Translations under genes and position numbers: made by a program
NCBI GenBank assembly: GCA_903838565.1
Contig: CAILZB010000060.1
Coordinates: forward strand, 1-64,000
DNA: 64,000 bases
Source: an uncultured beta proteobacterium
GTDB taxonomy: Bacteria > Pseudomonadota > Gammaproteobacteria > Burkholderiales > Burkholderiaceae_C
Direction: 5' to 3'
The notes under the pieces: generated by a model
The model's input: the letters and a program-made list of their open reading frames with translations, nothing else
The model's database searches: none
Told to the model about the DNA's origin: nothing
Shown here: positions 20,030 through 29,954 of the stretch, piece after piece
Layout: the number at the start of each line of letters is the position of its first letter
Position numbering within the stretch: position 1 is the first letter of the stretch

Positions 20030-21325
20030 TTACCTGGGGTTCGTGACCCGGTCACCCACCTTCACGCCGTCGGTGATTTCAAGGATCAGCGCATACGACA
20101 ACTTGTCGAAGGGACGGAACACCATCAGCAAGCCATTGCGTTCATTCGGAATCTTGACCTCCGACAGCCGGGGGTCGGTCCGGTCTTTCAGTGTCGGCCC
20201 TTCCTTGAGGATGGCCAGCACATCCCCGGTCTTCAGACCGTCGCTGCTGCCGCGATTGAGCACCACCACCTGATTCTGCGCGGCGTTGGTGACGCTGCTG
20301 CCATAGACCGAAATGATGCGCCCGTCGACCTTGCCCTCGGGCGCACGCGGCACGAAATTACGAATTTGGCGCTCGGGCTCCGGCAGAAGACGGTCGCCCA
20401 CGCGCATTTCTTCCTTGGTTTCGATGATATCAACCGAGGCAGCGGTTGGCAGCCCGGCGCTCTCGCCCTGCTGCTCCGTCTTGCTCGCACCCCCACCCAA
20501 CAGCCGGGCCAGCCAAGTTGAACCCTCGACCTCCCTGTCGGCCACCGGCGCGATTTCGCCGCGCACGAGTTGCGCCTTGCCAACGTAAGTGGCCTCATAG
20601 CCGAGCACCGCACGCGTGTCCGGATCCAGCAGCGGCGTTGCGTTGCGAAACACCCGCAAGCGGGGCAGCGCTCCGCTGGCAGGCTCGGTCACGGGAGCGC
20701 CCGCAGGACCACGAATGTAGGCGCGATCCCCTCGGCTGAGCAGCACCCGGCCTTCTTGTGCGGCGACGATACGCGGCGCCAGTTGGAGTTCGTCTTCGCC
20801 GACGATGTTGGGCTCCACCAAAAAAGGTTCAATCAGGTGCGGCTGCAGCGTTGGCAGCGCCCCTGCACTCAAGCTTTCATAGCGGTTGCGCGGGGACAGG
20901 CGCACCGTTTCCGTGGGAGCCGCGCCATCTTCCGTCGCCGTCGGCGAGCGCGTCGTCAGCGTGGCAACGCCATTCTTTTTTTCCAGGAACAATTGCTGGC
21001 CAGGGTAGATCAGGTGCGGATTGACGATATCCTTGTAATTCATGCCCCAAAGTTCGGGCCAGCGCCAAGGCGACTTGAGGAACAAGCCCGAAATGGCCCA
21101 AAGCGTGTCGCCGGCCTTGACCGTGTAGCTGTCTGGCGCATTCGGCGCGAGTTCGCTCAGTGGCACACCGCTTTGCGCGACCTGCGAAGCAGTCGCTTTT
21201 TGACTTTCAGTGATCGGGAAATTCTGGGCGTGCGCCACGCCCATCAGCGCCAGACTGGCCGCAGCCATGGTGACCAAGGGACGGCAAATTTTGGAAAACG
21301 TGAAATCGGGCATGTCTTGCTGCAT
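20030..21325 (-). CDS. LysM domain periplasmic protein
   Basis: A 431-residue exported protein. A signal peptide (about 1-33) ends at VAHAQ. A LysM peptidoglycan-binding domain follows at about 64-115 (SYTVKAGDTLWAISG, with NPHLIYPGQQLFL). The remainder is a long beta-rich region without a recognised catalytic motif. It sits between dprA and the divergent def-fmt pair, a conserved order in Burkholderiales. GGGAGG precedes the ATG. Role: probably wall-associated; details unknown. Confidence 0.9.
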   Translation of the reverse strand: MQQDMPDFTFSKICRPLVTMAAASLALMGVAHAQNFPITESQKATASQVAQSGVPLSELAPNAPDSYTVKAGDTLWAISGLFLKSPWRWPELWGMNYKDIVNPHLIYPGQQLFLEKKNGVATLTTRSPTATEDGAAPTETVRLSPRNRYESLSAGALPTLQPHLIEPFLVEPNIVGEDELQLAPRIVAAQEGRVLLSRGDRAYIRGPAGAPVTEPASGALPRLRVFRNATPLLDPDTRAVLGYEATYVGKAQLVRGEIAPVADREVEGSTWLARLLGGGASKTEQQGESAGLPTAASVDIIETKEEMRVGDRLLPEPERQIRNFVPRAPEGKVDGRIISVYGSSVTNAAQNQVVVLNRGSSDGLKTGDVLAILKEGPTLKDRTDPRLSEVKIPNERNGLLMVFRPFDKLSYALILEITDGVKVGDRVTNPR

Positions 21326-21391
21326 TGCGAAAAGCCTCCCTGGGCCAGTTGCCGGTCAGCCTGTTGCAGAGCCAAAAACCGGTCGGGGAAC

Positions 21392-21421
21392 TTGATAAAT
21401 CACGTGCGATTCTGCACTCAA
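21392..21421 (-). promoter_or_regulatory. Candidate promoter of the LysM gene
   Basis: On the minus strand TTGAGT (21416-21421) and TATCAA (21392-21397) are separated by 18 bases and lie upstream of the LysM start at 21325. Each box matches consensus at four of six bases. Confidence 0.4.
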
Positions 21422-21509
21422 GCCCTTGATTGAGCAACGATAATTGACTTTGGTCTGTAACGAAATAATCGAAAGTCGCGAAAATAGCGACAACTCAGCT
21501 CGCAATCCC

Positions 21510-22019
21510 ATGGCCCTCATACCCATTCTTCTCTACCCCGACCCTCGGCTGCACAAGGTCGCCAAACCGGTGCAGGCGGTGGACGCCCGCATTCACCAGT
21601 TGATCGATGACATGCTTGAAACCATGTATGACGCGAATGGCATCGGCCTGGCTGCCAGCCAGGTGGACGTGCACGAGCGGCTGGTGGTGATTGACATCTC
21701 GCAGGAGCGCGATCAGCCGCTGGTGCTGATCAACCCCGAGATCGTCTGGGCCAGCGAGGAGATGCACCTGAACGAGGAAGGCTGCCTGTCCGTTCCCGGA
21801 ATCTACGACGGCGTGGAACGCTCTTCGGCCATCAAGGCCACCGCGCTGGACCGCAGCGGACAGAGGCGTGCGATTGAGGCAGAAGGGCTGCTGGCCGTTT
21901 GCATTCAGCACGAGATGGACCACCTGCTGGGCAAGGTGTTCGTGCAATACCTGTCGCCGCTCAAGCGCAACCGGATCAAGACCAAGATGCTCAAAGCGCT
22001 GCGCGAGGAGTCGCGTTGA
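21510..22019 (+). CDS. def: Peptide deformylase
   Basis: A 169-residue metalloenzyme that removes the formyl group from new proteins. The three conserved motifs are present: [19 protein letters not shown] (metal cysteine) and [10 protein letters not shown] (two metal histidines). ATG 21510 gives the normal N-terminus [15 protein letters not shown]; an in-frame extension upstream has no family similarity. Its stop overlaps the fmt start. Confidence 0.97.
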   Translation: MALIPILLYPDPRLHKVAKPVQAVDARIHQLIDDMLETMYDANGIGLAASQVDVHERLVVIDISQERDQPLVLINPEIVWASEEMHLNEEGCLSVPGIYDGVERSSAIKATALDRSGQRRAIEAEGLLAVCIQHEMDHLLGKVFVQYLSPLKRNRIKTKMLKALREESR

Positions 22020-22978
22020 GGGTCGCCTTCGCAGGAACACCGGAATTTGCCGCTGCCGCGTTGGCGGCACTGCATGCTGCTGGGCACGAGCTGGTGCTGG
22101 TCTTGACGCAGCCGGATCGGCCCGCGGGGCGCGGCATGAAGTTGAATGTGTCTGCGGTGAAACAGTTTGCGCAGGACCACGCCCTTTCCCTGGCCCAACC
22201 GCGCAGCCTCAGACTCGAGGGCAAGTACCCGGGCGATGCCGCGGCGGCGCAACAGGCGCTGCTGGCCGCGCAGCCAGACGTAATGGTGGTCGCGGCCTAC
22301 GGTCTGATCCTGCCGCAGTGGGTGCTCGACTTGCCGCCTCGGGGCTGCCTGAACATCCACGCCTCGCTGCTGCCGCGCTGGCGCGGCGCAGCGCCCATCC
22401 ACCGAGCGATCGAAGCGGGCGACTCGCAGACCGGCATCACGCTGATGCAGATGGACGCCGGACTGGACACGGGTGACATGCTGTCCGTAGAGGCCGTTTC
22501 GATTGCGCCGACAGACACGACCGGCAGCCTGCACGACACGCTGGCGGCCTTGGGCGCGACGATGATCGTGCAGGCACTGGCCCGGATGGAAAGCGGCGAA
22601 CGCCTGCCCGCGCTGCCCCAGCCTGGCGAAGGCGTGACCTACGCACACAAGATTGAAAAACACGAGGCGCTGCTGGACTGGACCCAGCCTGCGGACGTCA
22701 TCGCGCGCCGCATCCACGCCTTCAATCCCTTCCCGGGTGCGTCGACCACGATGCTGGGCGAAACCGTGAAGATCTGGGGCGCGACAGCCCTGCCCTCGGC
22801 GGGTGCGACGGCAAGCGGCACGGTGCTGCGGGCGGACGCCAATGGCGTGCTGGTTGGCACGCGCGACGGCTGCGTCAACCTCACCGAGTTGCAGCGACCT
22901 GGCGGCAAACGCCTGAGCGCCGCCGAATTTCTGCGCGGCTTTGCGCTGCCGCCCGGCACGGTGTTGGGTGGGCCATGA
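22016..22978 (+). CDS. fmt: Methionyl-tRNA formyltransferase
   Basis: A 320-residue enzyme that formylates initiator Met-tRNA. Seen: [16 protein letters not shown] at the N-terminus, the folate-site [34 protein letters not shown], and a C-terminal OB-like domain. No ATG is available at the family start. TTG 22016 is placed there with GAGGAG at proper spacing, and overlaps the def stop as TTGA, implying translational coupling. The stop (22976-22978) sits inside an ATGA that formerly could have started azlC; see the inserted element. Confidence 0.95.
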   Translation: MRVAFAGTPEFAAAALAALHAAGHELVLVLTQPDRPAGRGMKLNVSAVKQFAQDHALSLAQPRSLRLEGKYPGDAAAAQQALLAAQPDVMVVAAYGLILPQWVLDLPPRGCLNIHASLLPRWRGAAPIHRAIEAGDSQTGITLMQMDAGLDTGDMLSVEAVSIAPTDTTGSLHDTLAALGATMIVQALARMESGERLPALPQPGEGVTYAHKIEKHEALLDWTQPADVIARRIHAFNPFPGASTTMLGETVKIWGATALPSAGATASGTVLRADANGVLVGTRDGCVNLTELQRPGGKRLSAAEFLRGFALPPGTVLGGP

Positions 22979-23169
22979 GCGCCGCGCCGGGCCGCCCCAA
23001 GCAAACTCGCTCCCCCTCGGGGCTGAGTTCCGCGGCTCCCGGCCTGCCTGCGCAGGACGGGACGGAACGAAGAGATATTGCCTGCGGCATCGGCCCGTCC
23101 AGCGAGGACACCCCGTGCCGAGCCCCGGCACGCGCGGCGGCGCGGGACGCTTGGGGGCTGGCATGAGCG
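22974..23169. mobile_element. Small MITE-like insertion between fmt and azlC
   Basis: The eight bases CATGAGCG occur at both ends (22974-22981 and 23162-23169). The left copy holds the fmt stop (ATGA) and the right copy holds the azlC start. Between them lie 180 GC-rich bases. Near the left end is GGCCGCCCCAAGC and near the right end GCTTGGGGGCTGG, which are imperfect inverted repeats of each other. Collapsing one copy and the insert restores a four-base ATGA overlap between fmt and azlC, as azlC and azlD still have. This supports an insertion with target duplication. A 63-codon frame from the left ATG ends at the TGA overlapping the azlC start. No transposase is present. Confidence 0.5.
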
Positions 23170-23894
23170 GCCTGCTTCGGCTCGTGCGGCATCCACAGTT
23201 TGCCCTGGGCGCGAGGGAGATGGCGGCGGTGTCGCCCGGTCTGGCGGCCTGGGGACTCATGACCGGCGTGGCCATGGTCAACTCCGGCATGAGTGTGCTC
23301 GAATCCGTGGCCATGACGCTGCTGGTGTTTGCCGGCAGCTCGCAACTCGCAGCCATTCCCCTTCTGGCGGCAGGCGCTCCGGCGATCGTGATCCTGGCCA
23401 CGGCCTTTTGCGTGAACCTGCGCTTTGTCGTCTTCAGCGCCCACATGCGGCCCTACCTGATGCACCTCAATCTGTGGCGCCGGCTGTTCACGGGCTACCT
23501 CACGGCCGACCTGAGCTATGTGATGTTCACGCGGCGTTACCCGCACCCGGCGACGGAGGCGCAAGGGCGCAGCGCGCAAGTGGCCTATCTGAGCGGCGGC
23601 ATGGCGCTCAACTGGTTCAGCTGGCAAGCGGCCAGTCTGCTGGGTATCGCGCTGGCGCATTCGGTTCCCACCCGCTGGGGCCTGGGCTTCGCCGGCATTC
23701 TGGCGCTGCTGGGCGTGGCCAGCTCGCTCGCATCCAGCCGCCTGCGCATGGTGTCGGCCGGCGTGGCCGGTGCGGCCGCGGTGGCGGCCTTCGCGCTGCC
23801 GTTTCACCTGAACATCGTGGTCTCGATCGCGGCGGCCGTGACGCTGTGCATGCTGGCGGAAACCACGCTCAACGCCGCACGCAGCAAACCATGA
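23163..23894 (+). CDS. azlC: Branched-chain amino acid export protein, large subunit (AzlC family)
   Basis: A 243-residue membrane protein with about six predicted spans. The stretch AWGLMTGVAMVNSGMSVLES and LVFAGSSQLAAIPLLAAGAP match the AzlC/YgaZ family, which exports valine, isoleucine or leucine together with a small AzlD partner. ATG 23163 lies in the right copy of the duplicated CATGAGCG. The stop overlaps the azlD start as ATGA. Confidence 0.92.
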   Translation: MSGLLRLVRHPQFALGAREMAAVSPGLAAWGLMTGVAMVNSGMSVLESVAMTLLVFAGSSQLAAIPLLAAGAPAIVILATAFCVNLRFVVFSAHMRPYLMHLNLWRRLFTGYLTADLSYVMFTRRYPHPATEAQGRSAQVAYLSGGMALNWFSWQAASLLGIALAHSVPTRWGLGFAGILALLGVASSLASSRLRMVSAGVAGAAAVAAFALPFHLNIVVSIAAAVTLCMLAETTLNAARSKP

Positions 23895-24238
23895 GCGGCT
23901 CCGATTTCTGGACCCTGGGTGTGATCGTCGGCATGGCGCTGGTCACGGTGCTGACGCGCTCCTTCTTCTTCATGTCCAGCAGCGACTGGTCGCTGCCGCG
24001 CTGGGCCCAGCGCGGTCTGCAATACGCACCGATTGCCGCGCTGTCTGCCGTCATCGTGCCGGAAATCGTCATGACGCAAGGCGCCTTCATCAGCACCTGG
24101 CAGGACGCACGCCTGTTCGCAGCGGCAGCAGGCGTGGCGTATTACTTCTGGCGCAAGGGCGCGGGCCAGGCCGTGCTCGGAACCATTCTGGTGGGCATGG
24201 CGGTTTATCTGCCGCTGCATCTGGCGCTGGCCTGGTAG
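23891..24238 (+). CDS. azlD: Branched-chain amino acid export protein, small subunit (AzlD family)
   Basis: A 115-residue protein with four predicted membrane segments, including TLGVIVGMALVTVLTRSFFF and a glycine-rich C-terminal span. Size, topology and the four-base overlap with azlC identify the AzlD partner subunit. Both subunits are needed for export in characterised pairs. Confidence 0.92.
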   Translation: MSGSDFWTLGVIVGMALVTVLTRSFFFMSSSDWSLPRWAQRGLQYAPIAALSAVIVPEIVMTQGAFISTWQDARLFAAAAGVAYYFWRKGAGQAVLGTILVGMAVYLPLHLALAW

Positions 24239-24328
24239 CGTGTTCGAAGCGGCTTGTTGCTGTCATGTAACCGGTTCCGTGTGAAAATCGCCGATTAAGC
24301 GAAACAAAATAACCAGGAGACACAAAAC

Positions 24329-25762
24329 ATGACCCGTCGCGCCACCAAGATCGTCGCCACCCTTGGCCCCGCCTCCAGTGACCCCGCCATGCTGGAGCAG
24401 TTGATCCGCGCCGGCGTGGACGTGGTGCGCATGAATTTCAGCCACGGCACAGCGCAGGACCACATCGACCGCGCCACGCTGGTGCGTGCTGCGGCGACGC
24501 GCGCCGGGCGCGAAGTGGCCATCATGGCCGATCTGCAGGGGCCCAAGATCCGCGTGGGCAAGTTTGCCGACGGCAAGGTCATGCTTGAGCCCGGACAGAA
24601 ATTCGTGCTCGACGCGGCGCGCACCGAACTCGGCGATATCGACGCCGTGGGCCTGGACTACAAGACGCTGCCGAGCGAAGTCAAGGCCGGTGACGTGCTG
24701 CTGCTCAACGACGGTCTGATCGTGATCACGGTCGATTCGGTCAAGGGCGCCGCGGTGTTCACCACGGTCAAGGTCGGCGGCGTGCTGTCCAACAACAAGG
24801 GCATCAACAAACAGGGCGGCGGCCTGACGGCACCGGCGCTCACGGCCAAGGACATGGACGACATCAAGACCGCGATGTCGTTCCAGGCCGACTATGTGGC
24901 CGTGAGCTTTCCCAAGAATTCCACCGACATGGAAATGGCGCGCCAGTTGTGCAATGTGGCCGGCGCCGAATTCAATCACAAGCCGGGCCTGATCGCCAAG
25001 ATCGAACGCGCTGAAGCGATCCCCAAGCTGGAAGAGATCCTGCTGGCCAGCGACGGCATCATGGTCGCGCGCGGCGACCTGGCCGTGGAAGTGGGCAATG
25101 CCGTCGTGCCCGCGCTGCAAAAACGCATGATCAAGCTGGCGCGTGAGCATGACCGCTTCGTGATCACGGCCACACAGATGATGGAGTCGATGATCGCCAA
25201 CCCCGTGCCCACGCGCGCCGAGGTCAGCGACGTGGCCAACGCGGTGTTGGACGGCACAGACGCGGTGATGCTTTCCGCCGAAACCGCCGCCGGCAAGTAC
25301 CCGCTGGAGACGGTGCTGGAAATGGCCAAGATCTGCGAGGCCGCAGAAGCTGCGGAAGAGTTGACGCTGGACGCGGACTTCAGCGGCCGCACCTTCAGTC
25401 GCATCGACCAGGCGATCGCGCTGGGCGCCTTGTTCACCGCGCACCACCTGGGCGCCAAGGCCATCGTCGCACTCACCGACAGCGGTTCGACCGCCTTGTG
25501 GATGAGCCGCTATCTGATCCACGTGCCGATCTACGCACTGACATCCAATCTGGCGACGCAGCGGCGCATGACGCTGTACCGCAATGTGCACGCGCTGCTG
25601 ATGGACACGAGCGCGGTGCGCGATACGGCGCTGACGCAGGCCGAACGCCACATCAAGAACCTGGGCGTGGTGCAGGCCGGCGACGTCTACGCCATCACCT
25701 GCGGCGAACCCATGGGCGCGCCTGGCGGCACCAACATGCTGAAGATCTGCCGCGTGCATTGA
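24329..25762 (+). CDS. pyk: Pyruvate kinase
   Basis: A 477-residue glycolytic enzyme converting phosphoenolpyruvate and ADP to pyruvate and ATP. Seen: TKIVATLGPASSDPAMLEQL, VRMNFSHGT, the active-site LIAKIERAEAIPKLEEIL, IMVARGDLAVEVG, and TATQMMESMI. The C-terminal allosteric domain is complete. CCAGGAG precedes the ATG at good spacing. It lies directly upstream of fba in the same direction. Confidence 0.97.
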   Translation: MTRRATKIVATLGPASSDPAMLEQLIRAGVDVVRMNFSHGTAQDHIDRATLVRAAATRAGREVAIMADLQGPKIRVGKFADGKVMLEPGQKFVLDAARTELGDIDAVGLDYKTLPSEVKAGDVLLLNDGLIVITVDSVKGAAVFTTVKVGGVLSNNKGINKQGGGLTAPALTAKDMDDIKTAMSFQADYVAVSFPKNSTDMEMARQLCNVAGAEFNHKPGLIAKIERAEAIPKLEEILLASDGIMVARGDLAVEVGNAVVPALQKRMIKLAREHDRFVITATQMMESMIANPVPTRAEVSDVANAVLDGTDAVMLSAETAAGKYPLETVLEMAKICEAAEAAEELTLDADFSGRTFSRIDQAIALGALFTAHHLGAKAIVALTDSGSTALWMSRYLIHVPIYALTSNLATQRRMTLYRNVHALLMDTSAVRDTALTQAERHIKNLGVVQAGDVYAITCGEPMGAPGGTNMLKICRVH

Positions 25763-25793
25763 GGCAGGGATAGACCTTCTCGCGCCGCGGCTG

Positions 25794-25823
25794 ATTCGAA
25801 GGGACAGCCCGGCGCCGTAAAAT
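25794..25823 (+). promoter_or_regulatory. Candidate fba promoter
   Basis: TAAAAT at 25818-25823 is a good -10 (five of six bases); the best upstream partner is ATTCGA at 25794-25799 with an 18-base spacer, which is weak. The predicted leader to the fba ATG is about 43 bases. Confidence 0.35.
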
Positions 25824-25872
25824 TCACCGTTTTTCTCAGGCTCTCACTTCAACTTTTTCTAAAGGTTTCACC

Positions 25873-26937
25873 ATGGCTCTCGTCTCTATGCGCGAACTGC
25901 TGGATCACGCCGCTGTCAACGGCTACGGCATTCCGGCCTTCAACGTCAACAACCTGGAGCAGGTCCAGGCCGTCATGGCTGCGGCCGACGAAGTGGGTGC
26001 TCCGGTCATCCTGCAAGCCAGCGCTGGCGCGCGCAAGTACGCAGGCGAAGCCTTCATCAAGCACCTGATTCAGGCGGCGATCGAGACCTATCCGCACATC
26101 CCGCTGGTGATGCACCAGGACCACGGGCAGAACCCGGACGTGTGCCGCGGCGCCATCAACCTGGGCTTCTCTTCGGTGATGATGGACGGCAGCTTGGAGG
26201 CCGACGGCAAGACCATCGCCAGCTACGAATACAACGTGGAAGTCACGCGCAAGGTGGTGGAGATGGCGCACGCCACCGGCGTCACCGTCGAAGGCGAACT
26301 GGGCTGCCTGGGTTCGCTCGAAACCATGAAGGGCGACAAGGAAGACGGCCACGGCACGGACGCCACCATGACGCGCGAGCAGTTGCTCACCAACCCCGAA
26401 CAGGCGGCCGACTTCGTCAAGCGCACGCAGCTGGACGCGCTGGCAATCGCCATCGGCACGAGTCACGGCGCCTACAAATTCACACGCAAGCCCACAGGCG
26501 ACATACTCGCAATCGACCGCGTCAAGGAAATCAACCGCCGCATCCCGAACACGCATCTGGTGATGCACGGATCCAGCAGCGTGCCGCAGGAGTCGCTGGC
26601 CATCATCCGCCAGTTCGGCGGCAACATGAAGGAGACCTACGGCGTGCCAGTGGAGGAAATCCAGAAGGCGATCCAGTTCGGCGTGCGCAAGATCAACATC
26701 GACACCGACATCCGCCTGGCCATGACAGCCGCCGTGCGCAAGTACATGTTCGAGAATCCGGACAAGTTCGACGCCCGCGACTGGCTCAAGCCCGCGCGCG
26801 AAGCCGCCAAGGCGCTGTGCAAGCAGCGCTACATCGAGTTCGGCTGCGAGGGCCAGGGCGCCAAGATCAAGACCAACAGCCTGCTGGTCGTGGCCCAGCG
26901 CTACGCCCGTGGCGAGCTGGCCCAGGTGGTGCAGTAA
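25873..26937 (+). CDS. fba: Fructose-bisphosphate aldolase, class II
   Basis: A 354-residue zinc aldolase that splits fructose 1,6-bisphosphate in glycolysis or joins trioses in gluconeogenesis. Seen: [16 protein letters not shown], the metal and active-site [46 protein letters not shown], and [12 protein letters not shown]. The length and sequence style fit the class IIB (Calvin-cycle type) branch. It is followed by a strong terminator. Confidence 0.96.
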   Translation: MALVSMRELLDHAAVNGYGIPAFNVNNLEQVQAVMAAADEVGAPVILQASAGARKYAGEAFIKHLIQAAIETYPHIPLVMHQDHGQNPDVCRGAINLGFSSVMMDGSLEADGKTIASYEYNVEVTRKVVEMAHATGVTVEGELGCLGSLETMKGDKEDGHGTDATMTREQLLTNPEQAADFVKRTQLDALAIAIGTSHGAYKFTRKPTGDILAIDRVKEINRRIPNTHLVMHGSSSVPQESLAIIRQFGGNMKETYGVPVEEIQKAIQFGVRKINIDTDIRLAMTAAVRKYMFENPDKFDARDWLKPAREAAKALCKQRYIEFGCEGQGAKIKTNSLLVVAQRYARGELAQVVQ

Positions 26938-26989
26938 AGATCTTCAGGTCCGCCGCCGGCAAGGTGGCTGGGCCTGTTGCGATAATCGG

Positions 26990-27020
26990 GGGCCCGCTGA
27001 ATTTTCAGCGGGCCCTTTTT
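26990..27020 (+). terminator. Rho-independent terminator of fba
   Basis: GGGCCCGCTGA and TCAGCGGGCCC form a perfect eleven-base stem around the loop ATTT, followed by five T (27016-27020). It ends 53 bases after the last fba stop base region and separates fba from purC. Confidence 0.92.
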
Positions 27021-27064
27021 CCTGGTGCGCCGGACCCGGCGCACCTTTCAGAATGCCCACGATC

Positions 27065-27949
27065 ATGACCTCTGCCCTGCACACCTCCACCCTCACTTCC
27101 CTTCCGCTGCTGGCGCGCGGCAAGGTGCGCGACAACTACGCCGTGGGCGAGGATCGGCTCTTGATGGTCGCCAGCGATCGCCTCAGCGCCTTTGACGTGA
27201 TCATGGGCGAGCCCATTCCGGGCAAGGGCGCCTTGCTCACGCAGATGGCGCTGTTCTGGTTTGACAAACTGGGAAGCCTGTGCCCGAACCACCTCACCGG
27301 CGAGGCGCCCGAGAGCGTGGTGAGCGCGGCCGACCTGCCGCAGGTGCGGGGCCGCTCCATGCTGGTGAAACGCCTCAAGCCCATTCCCGTGGAAGCCGTG
27401 GTGCGCGGTTATCTGGCGGGCAGCGGCTGGAAGGAGTACCAGGAAAGTCAGTCGGTGTGCGGCGTGCAACTGCCTGCAGGACTGAAGAACGCGAGCAAGC
27501 TGCCAGAGCCCATCTTCACGCCCGCGGCCAAGGCCGAGATGGGCGAGCACGACGAGAACATCGACTTCGACCAGGTGGTGAAGATCGTCGGCCCCGAGTT
27601 GGCCGCGCAGATCCGGACTTTAAGCATCGCCATCTACCAGGCCGCGGCCGAGATCGCGTTGATCAAGGGCATCATCATCGCCGACACCAAGTTCGAATTC
27701 GGTCTGGATGAGAACGGCACGCTGACCCTGATGGACGAGGTGCTGACTCCCGACTCTTCGCGCTTCTGGCCGGCCGAGAGCTACGTCGAAGGCAGCAACC
27801 CGCCCAGCTTTGACAAGCAGTTCGTGCGCGATTGGCTGGAGACCCAAGCCTGGGACAAGACCCCGCCGGCGCCGCGCCTGCCGGCCGAGGTGATCGCGAA
27901 AACCGCCGCCAAGTACCAGGAGGCGTGGCAGCGCCTGACTGCCGCGTAA
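27065..27949 (+). CDS. purC: SAICAR synthase (phosphoribosylaminoimidazole-succinocarboxamide synthase)
   Basis: A 294-residue ligase of purine synthesis that joins aspartate to CAIR. Seen: [28 protein letters not shown], the [15 protein letters not shown] motif, and [17 protein letters not shown] 27065 was chosen; ATG 27053 adds four residues (MPTI) and neither has a clear ribosome site. The gene follows the fba terminator, so it must have its own promoter, which I could not place. Confidence 0.96.
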   Translation: MTSALHTSTLTSLPLLARGKVRDNYAVGEDRLLMVASDRLSAFDVIMGEPIPGKGALLTQMALFWFDKLGSLCPNHLTGEAPESVVSAADLPQVRGRSMLVKRLKPIPVEAVVRGYLAGSGWKEYQESQSVCGVQLPAGLKNASKLPEPIFTPAAKAEMGEHDENIDFDQVVKIVGPELAAQIRTLSIAIYQAAAEIALIKGIIIADTKFEFGLDENGTLTLMDEVLTPDSSRFWPAESYVEGSNPPSFDKQFVRDWLETQAWDKTPPAPRLPAEVIAKTAAKYQEAWQRLTAA

Positions 27950-28067
27950 TCGGGACTTGAGACACAGCCAAAGGCGAGGTCTTGAGGATCCCTGCCTGGA
28001 GAACCGCCGCACCGGTGGCTGCCGTGCAGCATGGGCGGCTTCGAATGTGGCGCGATTGAGCGAGCGT

Positions 28068-28097
28068 TTGTTCAATTTCGTCGAGCACTGGCAAAAT
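28068..28097 (+). promoter_or_regulatory. Candidate tamA promoter, possibly giving a leaderless message
   Basis: TTGTTC (28068-28073) and CAAAAT (28092-28097) are separated by 18 bases. The predicted start, about seven bases after the -10, falls on the A of the tamA ATG at 28104, and there is no ribosome-binding sequence before that ATG. Confidence 0.35.
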
Positions 28098-28103
28098 GCC
28101 CGC

Positions 28104-29954
28104 ATGACGACACAAAGGAAGCGCTCAGGGTGGAAATGGCTCCTGTCCGGGATGCTCCTTTTGAGCAACGCCGGACCGCTGCTGGCTCAGAGCACCGAAC
28201 TTGACGCCCCTGCAGTCATCGTATCCCAGCCCGCTTTCAAACTTGAAATCCAGGCGCCCGACGAGGTTCGCAGCCTGCTGGAAAAGCACCTGGAGCTGCT
28301 GCGCTACCGTGAGCTCCAGGACCTGAGCGAGATCGAGCTCCAGCGCCTCAGCGTGGCAGCGCAACAGAACACCCGTGAACTGCTGGCCACGCTGGGTTAC
28401 TTCTCGCCCGAGATCCGGCTCGAAACGCTGCCGGAGAGCTCCAAGCCAGCGGTGCGCGTGCTGCAACTGAGCGTGGTGCCGGGCGAGCCAGCCCGGGTCG
28501 CTGAGGTGAAGATCGAGTTCCACGGACCGATCCAATCGGACGCGCAAGCGCAGCAGCAGCGCCGGTTGATCGAGAGCAGTTGGTCGCTGCGCCCCGGCGC
28601 GCGCTTCACCCAGGACGCCTGGGACAGCGCCAAGCGCCAGGCGTTGCGCCAGCTCATGGCACAGCGCTACGCCGGGGCCACGCTGGGGACCACGCTGGCC
28701 GACGTCGATCCCGACAGCCACAGCGTGCACATCACGTTCACGCTCGAGTCCGGGCCCGCGTACAAGATCGGCCGCATCGCCGTCAGCGGCACCCAGCACC
28801 ACGACGCGGATATCGTCAGACGCCTGGCGCATGTGCCGGCGGGGACAGACTACGCCCAGGCCGACCTGGCGCTGGCGCAGCAGCGCCTCATCGCCAGCGG
28901 CTACTTTGACTCGGCCTCGCTTGCGCTGGATCTCGCGAGCGACCCCACGGCGGCGACGGTGCAGATTCAGGTGCGCGAGGCCAAGCTGCAAAAGCTCGTG
29001 CTCGGCATTGGCGCCAGCACCGACACCGGGATGCGCGTGACGGCCGAACACACGCACAACCAGGTGCCCGGCATCGACTGGCGCGCCATCACCAAGCTCT
29101 CGATCGCGCGCAACACGCGCGCCATCGGCAGCGAGCTCACCTCACCACCCGACGAAAACAACTGGCGCTGGATCACCGCGCTCAAGTATCAGATCGAGCC
29201 CATGGGAAGTTTCGAGGTCAGCAGCGAGCAGGTGCGCGTGGGTCACGACCAGGACAACGTGCGCCTGGAGCGCTACTACTACCTGCAATACGACCGCTCC
29301 ATCACAGCCGCCAGCGCCAGCACGCCCGAGGTGACGGCCGAATCCGTCAGCGCCAACTACACCCACACCTGGCGCAGGTTCGACAACCTGATCTTTCCGT
29401 CGAACGGCTGGGGGCTGGGTCTGGAGTTCGGTGGCGGCAGCACGGTCAACGGCCCGGCCGACCCGTACGGCCGCTTCGTCGCCCGATGGCTGAACTTCCT
29501 GCCGCTGGACCTGCTCGATCCGCAGACATCCGCTCGCTCTGGGCGGGTGGCGCTGCGCGCGCAAGGCGCGGCCGTGGTCGCACGCGCCAACGCCACGCTG
29601 CCCAGCACCCAGATGTTCCTCAGCGGCGGCTCGACCACGGTGCGCGGCTACGCCTACCAGAGCATCGGCGTCAAGCTGCCCGACGGGCAGACAACGGCCG
29701 GCCGCTACCTGGCCATGGGCAGTCTGGAGTGGCAGCACCCGATCGTCATGAACGACAAACTGACCGAGTGGGAGGCTGCCATGTTCGTTGACGCAGCTGC
29801 CGTCGCGAACACCCCGGCCGCACTGCGCTCCCAGGTCGGCGTCGGTGCCGGCGCGCGCTGGAGAAGCCCGATCGGACCGCTGCAGCTGGACCTGGCCTAT
29901 GGCGTGGCGGTCAGGCAATTTCGTCTGCACATGAACCTGGGGTTCACTTTCTGA
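28104..29954 (+). CDS. tamA: Outer-membrane assembly protein TamA (Omp85 family)
   Basis: A 616-residue outer-membrane protein: signal peptide to about residue 29 (LLLSNAGPLLAQS), POTRA-type repeats (about 45-300; IKIEF-like strands with VSGTQHHDADIVRRL), and a C-terminal barrel. The Omp85 stretch LSGGSTTVRGY is present and the protein ends in LHMNLGFTF with a terminal aromatic residue. With TamB it promotes insertion of autotransporters and other envelope proteins. The stop overlaps the tamB start (TGATG). Start ATG 28104 gives a clean signal peptide. Confidence 0.93.
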   Translation: MTTQRKRSGWKWLLSGMLLLSNAGPLLAQSTELDAPAVIVSQPAFKLEIQAPDEVRSLLEKHLELLRYRELQDLSEIELQRLSVAAQQNTRELLATLGYFSPEIRLETLPESSKPAVRVLQLSVVPGEPARVAEVKIEFHGPIQSDAQAQQQRRLIESSWSLRPGARFTQDAWDSAKRQALRQLMAQRYAGATLGTTLADVDPDSHSVHITFTLESGPAYKIGRIAVSGTQHHDADIVRRLAHVPAGTDYAQADLALAQQRLIASGYFDSASLALDLASDPTAATVQIQVREAKLQKLVLGIGASTDTGMRVTAEHTHNQVPGIDWRAITKLSIARNTRAIGSELTSPPDENNWRWITALKYQIEPMGSFEVSSEQVRVGHDQDNVRLERYYYLQYDRSITAASASTPEVTAESVSANYTHTWRRFDNLIFPSNGWGLGLEFGGGSTVNGPADPYGRFVARWLNFLPLDLLDPQTSARSGRVALRAQGAAVVARANATLPSTQMFLSGGSTTVRGYAYQSIGVKLPDGQTTAGRYLAMGSLEWQHPIVMNDKLTEWEAAMFVDAAAVANTPAALRSQVGVGAGARWRSPIGPLQLDLAYGVAVRQFRLHMNLGFTF

